NCBI GenBank assembly: GCA_018266215.1
Contig: JAFEAV010000008.1
Location: forward strand, 1 to 64,000
Direction: 5' to 3'
DNA length: 64,000 nt
Source: Cyanobacteria bacterium SZAS LIN-3
GTDB taxonomy: Bacteria > Cyanobacteriota > Vampirovibrionia > Obscuribacterales > Obscuribacteraceae
Positions 1-8,057 of the stretch are shown in pieces; positions within the stretch are counted from its first letter, which is position 1, and each line of letters opens with the position of its first letter. The translations under genes and the position numbers were made by a program. The notes under the pieces were generated by a model. The model was not told the origin of the DNA. It did not search any database and saw nothing but the letters and a program-made list of their open reading frames with translations.

Positions 1-307
1 GGCACCTGCATCCGCACCATCCATCAGCTGGAACTTTATCTTCAACGACTTCGAAAGATGTTTGGAGATAGGAGGCAAGGAGGTGGCTAAACCCATCGAG
101 TTCGCCCTCTCTGGGCCGGAGTTCGGCCGGCAAATTGTTTGATTGCCGTTTGAGCCAATCAGCGGTGGCATCGGCCAGGCCCATAACTTCATGAACGGTC
201 GTTACTGGAATTTTGTTGTCCCGAAGGCGGCCGTTCAACCACTGCAGCAAACGGTAGCTTCTGTCATGCATGTCTAGGAGTTGGTCTAGCTGGGGCTTAT
301 CGAACAT
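1..307 (-). CDS. Hypothetical protein, 3' end outside window
   Basis: A minus-strand reading frame opens at an ATG at 307 behind a good ribosome binding site (AAGGAA, five bases before the start) and stays open to base 1, so at least 102 codons are present and the C-terminus is missing. The visible part is a soluble, charged, helical-looking sequence (begins MFDKPQLDQLL) with no signal peptide or membrane segment. The last visible residues contain a short Cys cluster (WCGC). The gene starts 21 bases after the stop of the HEAT-repeat gene on the same strand, so the two are probably co-transcribed. I do not recognise the family. Confidence 0.6.
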   Translation of the reverse strand, partial: MFDKPQLDQLLDMHDRSYRLLQWLNGRLRDNKIPVTTVHEVMGLADATADWLKRQSNNLPAELRPREGELDGFSHLLASYLQTSFEVVEDKVPADGWCGCRC

Positions 308-328
308 ATTTGTTCCTTTTGGAGACCG

Positions 329-1291
329 TTACATTGAGCGGGAAGGTGGTGCACAACTCGCGATCGCTCTATCAAGACTATCTATATCGTTGGAGTCGGT
401 CCAACATTCTTTGAGTGCTATTAAAGACGGGTAAAGCGCTGGATCTGCCATTTCTTTGGCCGAATCAATAGCCATGAGCCAAACGGCTTCAGATTCAAGT
501 GCTGCAATCAGCGGCTCGATTACTCGAGAATCCTTGCATCTAGCAAGCCCCTCCAGCGCCTCGTAGTGAGTTTCTTCGTGAGGATCGTTTACTCTCTCGT
601 AGAGTGCGTCGCGTACATCTTGTCTCTTGTATTGATCGCCTTCCAGGCCCAGATATAATCCAAATGTCGCCCAGTTTCTAACATTATCTACGGGATCTCT
701 GGACAGCGCAATTTTGCAAGCGATAGCTTCATCGTCGCTTAAATCACTCAGGCTGTAGGCTGCCGCCGTTCTCGTCGCCGGATCTGAACAGCCTGCCGCT
801 CGCTGAAGAAAGGAAAGCCTGTTGTCTACTTCAAGGTGGCAAAGTGCGTACGCAAGATCTCCAATCACTGCGTCGTCTCTTTCTATCGCAGCCAGTCTGG
901 TAACGGCTTGGACCGCTTCTTCACGATAGGTCTGACCGACTTTACGCATAAGGACGACCACTCCAAGGGCGCGCTCGTTTGCAACTGAGCTTTCGCATAA
1001 GGCACTGGCTTTAGCGAGGACATCGCGACTGGTACTGCACTGAAGCACCAAAAGTGCAGGCGAGTCCTCCAGTTGGTCTGCCAAGGCTAGCTGAACCAAG
1101 TCGTCCACCGGCAGAGCAAGCAGGGCTTTAAGGTGTGCCTCCACGACATCAATAGGATATCCGGCGGCAAGGAGGTCATCTGACAATTGTTTCTGAGGCC
1201 AATAATATATGAGGATATCCCAGGCATTCCCCCATTCAGGAAGATTGCTGACTGTTGTTTTAAATTGGTCATCAAATGGATAACTTGCCAC
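329..1291 (-). CDS. HEAT-repeat protein
   Basis: A 320-residue soluble protein. From about residue 90 to 300 it consists of consecutive helical pairs typical of HEAT/PBS-lyase-like repeats, recognisable by units such as DPATRTAAAYSLSDL, DPVDNVRNWATFGL and DPHEETHYEALEGL. Such repeats form a curved solenoid used for protein-protein contacts; no catalytic motif is visible. There is no signal peptide, so it should act in the cytoplasm. The gene is followed closely by the partial gene at 1-307, probably as one transcript. The first 80 residues (aromatic-rich, with PEWGNAWDILIYYWP) are not repeat-like and may be a separate binding region. The partner is unknown. Confidence 0.8.
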   Translation of the reverse strand: MASYPFDDQFKTTVSNLPEWGNAWDILIYYWPQKQLSDDLLAAGYPIDVVEAHLKALLALPVDDLVQLALADQLEDSPALLVLQCSTSRDVLAKASALCESSVANERALGVVVLMRKVGQTYREEAVQAVTRLAAIERDDAVIGDLAYALCHLEVDNRLSFLQRAAGCSDPATRTAAAYSLSDLSDDEAIACKIALSRDPVDNVRNWATFGLYLGLEGDQYKRQDVRDALYERVNDPHEETHYEALEGLARCKDSRVIEPLIAALESEAVWLMAIDSAKEMADPALYPSLIALKECWTDSNDIDSLDRAIASCAPPSRSM

Positions 1292-1538
1292 TGGTTAGAT
1301 CCTTCGTTCGATAGCTAGCCGTTCTAAGCCGCAAAAATGTTTCTCACTGTTGTTTGTTTCAGCAGTTGGAACCGTTTTCATTATATCGTCGAGGCTAATT
1401 GATCGGTTGTCACTCTGTTGGAATTTTGAGAGCAGCTGCACTGAAGGTCGGGATTTCCGGATCCGATATAGTGGAAGAATGGTCGCTGGCCATTTTCGGC
1501 AAGTCTTACGGCTGTAGTCTTAAACGTATGGATTTGAA

Positions 1539-1739
1539 ATGCTTTCAATTGTGTTCAGGCTAAAAACTGTCTTTAGTCAGCCGGGGCTGATGGTTTCCCT
1601 GCTGCTTGTTTTGCTTCCTTGGCTACTTGCTGGTTTCTCAGCCGTGATCTGTCCAGCGTATTACAGGCCACTATTTTTCCCACCTGTAGAGGAGGACAGT
1701 AAGGTCATTGCGGAATCCTCCTCTTCGTTTTTACCGTGA
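1539..1739 (+). CDS. Possible small membrane protein (doubtful)
   Basis: An ATG-started frame of 66 codons with one strongly hydrophobic segment (about residues 17-37) after a basic N-terminus. It lies in the 413-base gap between the minus-strand genes at 329-1291 and 1705-2037 and overlaps the tail of the latter by 35 bases. No convincing ribosome binding site precedes it, and I recognise no family. It is listed because nothing else explains this gap; it could equally be a chance frame. Confidence 0.25.
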   Translation: MLSIVFRLKTVFSQPGLMVSLLLVLLPWLLAGFSAVICPAYYRPLFFPPVEEDSKVIAESSSSFLP

Positions 1740-2037
1740 ACACCTCAGCCTGTTTTTTATTTGCGAAATCGAGAAGCCTTGTCATCCGAGGCCTTGTGAT
1801 CGGGGTTTGTACGATTCCCTCGACTATACTGTTGCAGGTGCTTCCGACGTTTTTTGCAAAATACGTTGGCGCCCAAGCAGTACTTCTGATGGTTTTGTAG
1901 CCTGACCTGTCTTTGTCAGGCACGGGCACATAAGTATTGCTTGTAGGCCCTGGCTCCAGCTCGACACAGGTAGAGAGCACTTTTATTAGCAGCATTGTGA
2001 CTAATGCGTTGGCATAAATTCCGAAGCGATTTGACAT
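1705..2037 (-). CDS. Small exported protein, possible lipoprotein
   Basis: A 110-residue product if started at the ATG at 2037. The frame is open further upstream, but this start leaves 22 bases after the stop of the 417-residue gene and gives a sensible N-terminus: a short polar stretch, a hydrophobic core, then LSTC at residues 21-24. LSTC resembles a lipobox but has Thr instead of Gly/Ala/Ser before the Cys. The rest is polar with two more basic patches and matches nothing I know. It is probably co-transcribed with the gene at 2060-3313. Confidence 0.45.
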   Translation of the reverse strand: MSNRFGIYANALVTMLLIKVLSTCVELEPGPTSNTYVPVPDKDRSGYKTIRSTAWAPTYFAKNVGSTCNSIVEGIVQTPITRPRMTRLLDFANKKQAEVFTVKTKRRIPQ

Positions 2038-2059
2038 TTTGATGTTTGCAAAGTGAATG

Positions 2060-3313
2060 CTACATAGATCGCCGACATGCATCGTTGATGTTTTGACTTG
2101 CATCTGCGTTAACTTCAGTCCAATAGGCGTTTGGTTTTCCGTCCACTAGAATATTGGTTATTATCAGGCCGTCGGATACATCAGCTGTAAGCAATTGACC
2201 GTTATCGAGTTTTGCTTCTAGGCCTGTTATTTGGCCGCTCTGATTTCGGACGAATTTAGAAATGGTGTTTACTCGAAGGTCCCAAAATTCCTTTTTTAGT
2301 TTTGAGCCATCGCCGCTATGAAAGCGCTCAGAAAAGTAGGCGGAGTAGCTATTGTTCAACTTTAGCCATACGATGTGCTCATCTATATCTTCGTCCGTCA
2401 GTTGTCTTGAAGACGGAGCTGATATTTCGAGAACCCAAAAATTGTGATCGCCTCGGAGGATCTCGGCCTGATACTCCTCTACTGTGCCATCTTTTGAGAG
2501 ATTGCAATACCACATTAGCTTGCCCAGGCTGTTTGCTCCATTGTGATAGACGTAACCAACCAGTGGAGCGCCTGACGACCGCGGTACCAGAGACTGCATG
2601 AATGGTAAGGTTCTGGTGTCTGGTTGACAAAATCGTTCTATTCGTTTGTCGCTCCAACGAGCTTCGATATATTTCTGCAGTGCGGTTTTGAATTTCACTA
2701 AGTACTCAGAACTTAGGCGCAGTTTGGCGGTCAGGCCTGCCACATCCGCTCTCGTGTAATTCTGCTCAGGAAACGGCGTTTGGATGCTGTGCACATCGCA
2801 GGCGTCCTCACTCTCAGCGCCAGGATCGAAGGCGAGAATGCACGTTTTGCCAACAAGCGTCTCCAGGCTTTTAGAGGCAGCGGTAGCGAAATTTGTATCT
2901 GTACTGAAGCGGAAAACAAACTTCTGACGTTTTTTGAAGATGCGACCTCCTGACGGGTCTTCGTGAAAAATTCCACGCCCGCCCGTCAGTTCCTGGGTGT
3001 TGTCTAAAAGCACTTCCAAGATCTCTGATTCCACTGTGGCAGTCGGCGCACCAAACTTGCCCTTGGTTGAGTCTTTGAAGCTACGGATATGGAGTTCGAG
3101 ACAGGCTGTGTAAGGATAGACAACACTCGGGTGAGATTTCAGCAATTTCACCACATCGGCGTAAGATGATGCCTGTATAGAAGATAGCGGTTCTCTGGCA
3201 GGAGCAGGCAAAACCGTGGCCGCTAGGGCTATGAGGCCTGCGAGACAAATGGTGAGAGGAACCACAAGTTCTTTGTTCTCTTTTGCCACTTTCCCACCTT
3301 CTGCGCCGCGCAT
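2060..3313 (-). CDS. Hypothetical membrane-anchored protein
   Basis: A 417-residue protein with one N-terminal hydrophobic segment (about residues 17-36) that would act as a signal peptide or anchor, followed by about 380 polar residues outside the membrane. The ectodomain has several Cys residues and mixed strand/helix character but no motif I can name. The start is ambiguous: the ATG at 3313 has AGGA almost touching it, whereas a GTG at 3289 has AAGGTGG at better distance; both keep the anchor. The next gene on the strand (1705-2037) begins 22 bases downstream, suggesting a two-gene unit. Confidence 0.65.
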   Translation of the reverse strand: MRGAEGGKVAKENKELVVPLTICLAGLIALAATVLPAPAREPLSSIQASSYADVVKLLKSHPSVVYPYTACLELHIRSFKDSTKGKFGAPTATVESEILEVLLDNTQELTGGRGIFHEDPSGGRIFKKRQKFVFRFSTDTNFATAASKSLETLVGKTCILAFDPGAESEDACDVHSIQTPFPEQNYTRADVAGLTAKLRLSSEYLVKFKTALQKYIEARWSDKRIERFCQPDTRTLPFMQSLVPRSSGAPLVGYVYHNGANSLGKLMWYCNLSKDGTVEEYQAEILRGDHNFWVLEISAPSSRQLTDEDIDEHIVWLKLNNSYSAYFSERFHSGDGSKLKKEFWDLRVNTISKFVRNQSGQITGLEAKLDNGQLLTADVSDGLIITNILVDGKPNAYWTEVNADASQNINDACRRSM

Positions 3314-3548
3314 ATCCTGGGCAAATAATTTGCAGTGTGGACAATCGTGAAGCCGGTCACGTTATTATGCAATTATACTCCGAATGCTAGAAGCGATTCA
3401 CTTGTGCGATGGAAGTGTATAAGTCGGCCGGAAGGCTATTGGGCAAGAAGGCATTACCGGAAGAAGCCGACGGCTCAGGTAGTGCTGTGTATGCTGTATC
3501 ATTGACGCGCACGGTTGGACTCAATTTTAGACAATGGAAGCTCAGTGA

Positions 3549-4877
3549 ATGTCAAATATTATCAAAAACGCCATTACAGCTTCAGCGCTCGCGTTGGCCT
3601 TTCTAAACAGTGTACCTGCATTTTGCAGCAGACATGTTAACACGTCCGAATCGGATGTTTTGGAGCTAAACAAAAAACGAGGGTTCGTTGATAAAACTGG
3701 CCATTATGTTTTTAAGGCAGGCAGAGCTGACCTCATGGACTGGCGTTTCCACGAGGGCCTTTTACGAGTTAGGAATCTCGATGGGCAATACGAGTTTTGG
3801 AATAGTGTCGGCGCGCAGGCATTCCCGGCTGTGTTTGATAATGCCCTTTGGTATCAGGAAGGCATGGCACCGATACTGAAAAACGGTAAGTGGGGCTATA
3901 TTGATCGCAGCGGCAACATAGTTGTGGAAGCCAGATTTGATATGGCACGCCCATTTGCCGATGGTCTCGCTCCAGTCATGATAGGTGACAAATGGGGATA
4001 TATAAACAAGCTTGGAAAAATTACAATAGAACCTCAGTTTGACTATTGCATTGAATTTTCCGAGGGCCTGGCTGCCGCTTCCAAAAACGGTCTGGTTGGT
4101 TATATCAACAAGACCGGTAATTTTGCCATTGGGCCAGCTTTTCATCAATGCAGCTCTTTCGCAAATGGGGTTGCAGGTGTGGTGCTCGCGGAAGGGACTC
4201 CAAGACACAAACACACGTGGTTCATTAACGCGCATGGTAAGAAGGTTTTCGACCTGGATAGGATTGCTAGAGATTCATTTCCAGACTACAAAGAAGATGT
4301 TTATGCCTTCAAACCATTCAACTACCGAGAAGTCACCACCGGACAAAAATTTCCGCCGGGACTCAACGAACAACTAAACGACTACTATCACGTAGGGCCA
4401 GGCCGACTTGAATTTAGCGAAGGGCTACTGCCTGTAATTTGCGGTGAGGCTAAGGCTCTTTGTCTGAAACCTGACGGCAAAATTGCTTTCACGATCCCAG
4501 CTCACGGCTTTGATTCGTTCAGTAATGGTCTAGCAGTTATTGTAACCGGCAACATTTATAGGTGGTACTATTCGGTCGTAAATCGGAAAGGGCTGCAGGC
4601 TTTTCCTGAAATGTTCGATTACCTTAAAGGCTTTAGCGAAGGACTTAGTACAGCCTTCAATCCAGACACGGGATCATACCGAATTATTAACACACAAGGT
4701 GAAACTGTCGGCAACGTTGAAACATGTCAGATACTGCCATTTCACGAAGGCCTGAGCCGCATTGGAAACAGCGGCCTGACCCTAACTCGTGATAGAAAAA
4801 ATGAATTTCATGTGGAAGATGGCTGTTTTCCGCTAGATACTCTCAAATTTCACAAATATGACGGAAGCATTTTGTGA
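3549..4877 (+). CDS. Secreted WG (KWG)-repeat protein
   Basis: 442 residues starting with a signal peptide (hydrophobic core at about residues 8-24, ending near PAFCS). The mature part is built from WG repeats: units carrying G-[KY]-W-G-Y-I-[DN]-[KR]-x-G and, about 20 residues later, F-x-[ED]-G-L, for example KWGYIDRSGNIV, KWGYINKLGKI and LVGYINKTGNF, with several degenerate copies towards the C-terminus. WG repeats form beta-propeller-like folds of uncertain function, often in exported proteins. The gene stands alone on the plus strand, with about 200 non-coding bases upstream, and converges on the truncated hicB-like gene 11 bases away. Confidence 0.85.
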   Translation: MSNIIKNAITASALALAFLNSVPAFCSRHVNTSESDVLELNKKRGFVDKTGHYVFKAGRADLMDWRFHEGLLRVRNLDGQYEFWNSVGAQAFPAVFDNALWYQEGMAPILKNGKWGYIDRSGNIVVEARFDMARPFADGLAPVMIGDKWGYINKLGKITIEPQFDYCIEFSEGLAAASKNGLVGYINKTGNFAIGPAFHQCSSFANGVAGVVLAEGTPRHKHTWFINAHGKKVFDLDRIARDSFPDYKEDVYAFKPFNYREVTTGQKFPPGLNEQLNDYYHVGPGRLEFSEGLLPVICGEAKALCLKPDGKIAFTIPAHGFDSFSNGLAVIVTGNIYRWYYSVVNRKGLQAFPEMFDYLKGFSEGLSTAFNPDTGSYRIINTQGETVGNVETCQILPFHEGLSRIGNSGLTLTRDRKNEFHVEDGCFPLDTLKFHKYDGSIL

Positions 4878-4888
4878 GTGTTTAACGC

Positions 4889-5110
4889 TTAGCGTCCAGA
4901 AAATTCACGATAAGGTTCAATATTTTCTTCTTTGCAGATGTCCAAAAAGACCTTGAGCGATTTTCGACTTTCAGTGCTCAATTCATTAACACTTTTTGCA
5001 TAGAAGTCTGCGCCTCCATTCAATCCGAGAAACTCGCCGCGAAGCAACCCAATTTCTGGATCGAATGAGACAACAGCCTTATGACCATCAATATCAATTA
5101 CATTCTTCAT
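4889..5110 (-). pseudogene. hicB: Truncated HicB-family antitoxin
   Basis: 73 residues that read as the N-terminal domain of HicB antitoxins: an opening beta-strand (VIDIDGHKAVVSFDPE), the FRGE-like LLRGEFLGLNGGADFYAKS region, then SLKVFLDICKEENIEPYREFSG. Full-length members carry about 30-40 further residues after the FSG motif, including the ribbon-helix-helix or HTH DNA-binding part; here a stop codon follows FSGR directly. The partner toxin is also missing (see the hicA remnant just upstream). HicB normally masks the HicA mRNA interferase and represses the operon; this copy could at most keep the toxin-binding domain. The family assignment comes from remembered HicB sequence patterns. Confidence 0.65.
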
Positions 5111-5111
5111 G

Positions 5112-5171
5112 GCTGTGTATTCCGCTTACGGGCCTGGCGAATATTTTTGTCAGGGTCGTTTGGTGTCGCTT
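5112..5171 (-). pseudogene. hicA: hicA toxin 5' remnant
   Basis: Immediately upstream of the HicB start, one minus-strand frame reads KRHQTTLTKIFARPVSGIHS. This matches the usual N-terminus of HicA mRNA interferases (S-K-H-x-K-T-L-x-x-I-F-x-x-P-V-S-G). It is preceded directly by a TAA (5172-5174) instead of a start codon, and it runs straight into the hicB start region, so both the toxin start and nearly all of its double-stranded-RNA-binding-like body, including the catalytic His, are gone. It is far too short to encode a working toxin. Confidence 0.55.
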
Positions 5172-5212
5172 TTACCTATATTTCAAATAGGACCACTTGT
5201 TAAAGTGTTCTG

Positions 5213-6439
5213 TTATTTCCCCGGATGCAACTTGCTAAGCATCTGGCGCAGGTAAAATGCCGGTGTGCTGTATCCCACATGGCTCAATGCTGCGGAGCTA
5301 TGGTGGATGCCGACCACGGCCCCTCTCCTATTGATTATGGCGCTGCCGGAGTCTCCATCGTATGTGGTGCCGTCCATCTTCAGCTCCAGCCATGAGCCTT
5401 TTGCCGGGACCGGGTGCCTCACATAGCCGGCAGCCGTGCCCGTCCGGTAGCGCATTTCAAAGTCGCGGGCGGTGAGTTCCAGGAGTGGTGCAGAGGGTCT
5501 CAACGACATGCCCTCTGCAAGGGGCAGGACGCGACAGGATCCTGGCTGCATGCCTTTGAGCCTTAAGACGGCCAGATCTTTCAGACTGTCTCCAGCCACA
5601 ACAGAGGCGTTGTACGATTTACCATTGTTGAGAACAACATGCACTTTTTGTGCGTCGCCGACCACATGATAGGCTGTCGTACCCTCACAGAGTCCGTCCT
5701 TGCCGGGTTCTTTGTAAGCAAAGAATCCTGAGCCCTGGTATTTCTTTGTTTTGCCCTTCTCCAGCACATCTACATAGACCGTAAATTTGCTGTCCCTTAC
5801 AGTGCTAAAGAGCGCCGGAGCATCAAATTTGTTTTTAAAAGCGATGTTTCTTTTCAAGTCACTGGACATGACGACGTGATACTCAGGCATCCCTTTTCCA
5901 GGCCATCCGACCATACCGGCCACTTCGCCTTTCTGATTCAGCACTGGAGCCCCGCGGTCCGCCTGGTCAACATGGCCTGCTACCACATAGCGCTGCTTAT
6001 CCATTAACACTGCCTCGGCGTTGGCATGTGATTCAGGATCTTTGGTTTCTGCGGCCATCCCTACATGTTCGCCTGACTGGAAATTCCATCCTCCGGTCGG
6101 ATGGGTGACAACTACAAAGTTATCGCCGATGTTGGACTGCTCACCAGCGATTTTAAGAGGTTTGCAACGACTGTCGGCATTCTCAACCGACTTGACTCTC
6201 AAGATGGCCAGATCGCTCTTCTCGTCCATCCTGATCACATCGGCCTTGTGTGTGGATTTGTCAGGAAACGTTACTACGGCTCCCGGATAGTGCTTGATGC
6301 CGGAGGCGGAGGAGACGATTTCGCAAGCACCTGTTTTTGACTCGGCTGGCTTGATGAAAAATCCACTGACACCAGATACATCCACCAGGCTGTCCTTGAT
6401 CTTCCCTTTATCGATGAATTCGCCTATTTCTCCAGCCAT
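5213..6439 (-). CDS. Double trypsin-like protease, one domain degenerate
   Basis: The start at 6439 is chosen because AGGAG lies four bases before this ATG; the frame is open 12 codons further but without a site. The 408-residue product has two tandem trypsin-like (HtrA/S1-type) domains. The first (about residues 20-210) keeps the Asp (KSDLAIL, D76) but lacks the His, and where GDSGxP is expected it reads ADRGAP (R162), so it should be inactive. The second (about 215-405) has a complete triad: His258 in AYHVV, Asp288 in LKDLAVL and Ser364 in GDSGSA. There is no obvious signal peptide or PDZ domain. A cytoplasmic or unconventionally exported protease is possible; substrates are unknown. Confidence 0.8.
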   Translation of the reverse strand: MAGEIGEFIDKGKIKDSLVDVSGVSGFFIKPAESKTGACEIVSSASGIKHYPGAVVTFPDKSTHKADVIRMDEKSDLAILRVKSVENADSRCKPLKIAGEQSNIGDNFVVVTHPTGGWNFQSGEHVGMAAETKDPESHANAEAVLMDKQRYVVAGHVDQADRGAPVLNQKGEVAGMVGWPGKGMPEYHVVMSSDLKRNIAFKNKFDAPALFSTVRDSKFTVYVDVLEKGKTKKYQGSGFFAYKEPGKDGLCEGTTAYHVVGDAQKVHVVLNNGKSYNASVVAGDSLKDLAVLRLKGMQPGSCRVLPLAEGMSLRPSAPLLELTARDFEMRYRTGTAAGYVRHPVPAKGSWLELKMDGTTYDGDSGSAIINRRGAVVGIHHSSAALSHVGYSTPAFYLRQMLSKLHPGK

Positions 6440-6611
6440 AGTACTCCTGGGATGTGAATCTTCTTGCGGTTGCACCCAATCGATTTCTCAGCAGTGAAAC
6501 AATAAATCCTGCAACTCAAAATATTCGTAAAAAATCCCTTCCTGTCAGAGCGCAAACCTGCTTGTGCTCGCAATGGCACGCCATGCGCAGGTATATTCTG
6601 GGGTCGTGCAG

Positions 6612-6644
6612 AGTCCCGTCATCAGGAGCTCTGATGACGGGACT
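6612..6644. repeat. Perfect 14-bp hairpin
   Basis: AGTCCCGTCATCAG at 6612-6625 pairs perfectly with its reverse complement at 6631-6644 around a five-base loop. TTTTGCTTT follows on the plus strand only. It lies 22-54 bases beyond the stop of the minus-strand membrane-protein gene, where it could end that transcript or protect its 3' end. On that strand, however, there is no U-tract, and no plus-strand gene precedes it. Confidence 0.6.
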
Positions 6645-6665
6645 TTTGCTTTGGGGAGAGTAAAC

Positions 6666-7259
6666 TCAGGCCACTGCTGTGAGTTTGCGCTCGGTCGGTT
6701 GCTCTTGATCGCGATCGACAATCGTTGTTGAAGTCGTAGTTGCAGAAACACCAAGTGCGGTCTTGCGGAAAATTACTTCCACTGGGTCGAAGGCGAGGAG
6801 AATATCCATGGCTTCTTTTCGCTGCGCGCTCGATTGCGGCTCGGCCATGACTATTACTTCTCCGGCGTGCACTTCACCTTCAAAGACGCTGGCCCAGTGT
6901 TGCGGATTGCTTGAGCTTAGAAAAGCCCCGAGCAGGGTCATGAAATAGGGGAAGCAGGCGCCCCCGGCAAGTGTGCCCATGAGCGGCACGATCAACTGAA
7001 AGCCGTTAATCCCTGGGATGTGCAGTGAGACACAGATGCCTGCAATCAGGCCGGCCACCGCCCCGCCTATGCCAAAGCCGATGAAATGCTTGGCCATAGG
7101 GTCTATGAGTTTGCCGGCGATATTATCAAATTGCTTGGTTTTGTTGCCAAGAACGCAAATCTCGCCTGTTTTCAGGCCAATTTCGTGCAGCTTGGACACA
7201 ACGGTCGGCACGCTCTCGGGTGAGGCGAAAATGCCATAAACGTAATCCTGGTCGGACAT
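6666..7259 (-). CDS. Small two-TM membrane protein
   Basis: 197 residues when started at the ATG at 7259, which has GAGG eight bases upstream; the frame is open to a GTG at 7307. An N-terminal soluble part of about 65 residues (YVYGIFASPESVPTVVSKL) looks like the small alpha/beta domain found at the front of stress-related membrane proteins. It is followed by two hydrophobic, glycine-rich segments (about residues 58-80 and 88-115), then a soluble part (VHAGEVIVMAE) and a Thr/Gln-rich tail. No enzyme motif is visible. It is divergent from the GntR regulator, with a perfect palindrome between them, so that regulator is a reasonable candidate to control it. Confidence 0.7.
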   Translation of the reverse strand: MSDQDYVYGIFASPESVPTVVSKLHEIGLKTGEICVLGNKTKQFDNIAGKLIDPMAKHFIGFGIGGAVAGLIAGICVSLHIPGINGFQLIVPLMGTLAGGACFPYFMTLLGAFLSSSNPQHWASVFEGEVHAGEVIVMAEPQSSAQRKEAMDILLAFDPVEVIFRKTALGVSATTTSTTIVDRDQEQPTERKLTAVA

Positions 7260-7313
7260 ACAAAGTACCTCGCTTGGTTTTTTACTGGGGTCCTTAACCT
7301 CTTTCACTATAGT

Positions 7314-7329
7314 CGATTATCGATAATCG
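7314..7329. promoter_or_regulatory. 16-bp perfect palindrome, putative operator
   Basis: CGATTATCGATAATCG reads identically on both strands. It sits 55 bases upstream of the minus-strand membrane-protein start and about 55-105 bases upstream of the possible GntR starts, inside an AT-rich stretch. A dimeric regulator such as the adjacent GntR protein could bind it and control both genes. The operator role is inferred from position and symmetry only. Confidence 0.55.
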
Positions 7330-7434
7330 GTAAATGGTTATAGATTATATATTTCGTCTCTCTTACAATTAGCTTTCGCCAATGTCGACACCCGAGGCCT
7401 TACCATCCAACGCTCCTCCGCCCGAGAACAAATA

Positions 7435-8025
7435 GTGCAGATTCTGCTCGAGCGCATCCTCGACGGCACTTACGAGCCTGGTCGCCGGCTGATAGAAATG
7501 CAGATTGCCAAAGAGCTCAATACCAGCCAGGCCCCCGTTAGAGAGGCCTTTCGGTACCTGGAGGCAATGAAAGTCGTTGAGACTGAAACATACAAAGGTA
7601 CCCGGGTCAGAAGCATTTCGGCAAAAGAGCTGGAAGAGTCATCCCAGGTGCGCGCGTCTCTGGAAGAACTGGGTGGGCAACTTGCTGCGGCACATATCGA
7701 GGCCCAGTTGACCTCGCTACAGCGAGAAGCCGATCAGTTTATGGAAGCGGCCCGCAAAAAGGACGTCAAATCTTTTTCGCAGCATGATATCGAATTTCAT
7801 CGACTGATAATGGAGGCTTCTCATAACTCTCTCCTTCTGTCAATCTGGGAATCAGTAGTTTTGGAAAGCCGCTTTCGTATGACGCTGAAATCAATCGGCG
7901 AGAATCAGCTTACTGAATTTGGTCAAGCGCATTTACCTGTGCTGGAGGCTTTGAAAAATGGCAATGGCAAGGAAGCAGGCAAGTTGCTTAAAAACTTGAT
8001 CTGCAAATATCATTTTTTGAAGTGA
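7435..8025 (+). CDS. GntR-family regulator, FCD type (5' end unclear)
   Basis: A FadR-subfamily GntR regulator. The N-terminal winged helix reads LLERILDGTYEPGRRLIEMQIAKELNTSQAPVREAFRYLE, split here between the repeat-typical GxxxPGxxL and the recognition helix VREALRxL pattern. The C-terminal helical ligand-binding FCD domain has the D-x-x-x-H metal/ligand motif (HDIEFHRLIMEASHN). The listed start is a GTG at 7435, but the same frame upstream still reads as GntR sequence (LTIQRSSAREQIV from about 7399) and has no ATG, GTG or TTG before the stop at 7324. The only ATG nearby (7382) is in another frame. The true start is therefore either non-canonical or lost through a small frameshift. It probably regulates itself and the divergent gene. 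Confidence 0.75.
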   Translation: MQILLERILDGTYEPGRRLIEMQIAKELNTSQAPVREAFRYLEAMKVVETETYKGTRVRSISAKELEESSQVRASLEELGGQLAAAHIEAQLTSLQREADQFMEAARKKDVKSFSQHDIEFHRLIMEASHNSLLLSIWESVVLESRFRMTLKSIGENQLTEFGQAHLPVLEALKNGNGKEAGKLLKNLICKYHFLK

Positions 8026-8057
8026 AGCAGAGAAGAGACTGAGACTTTCTGTGCCGA

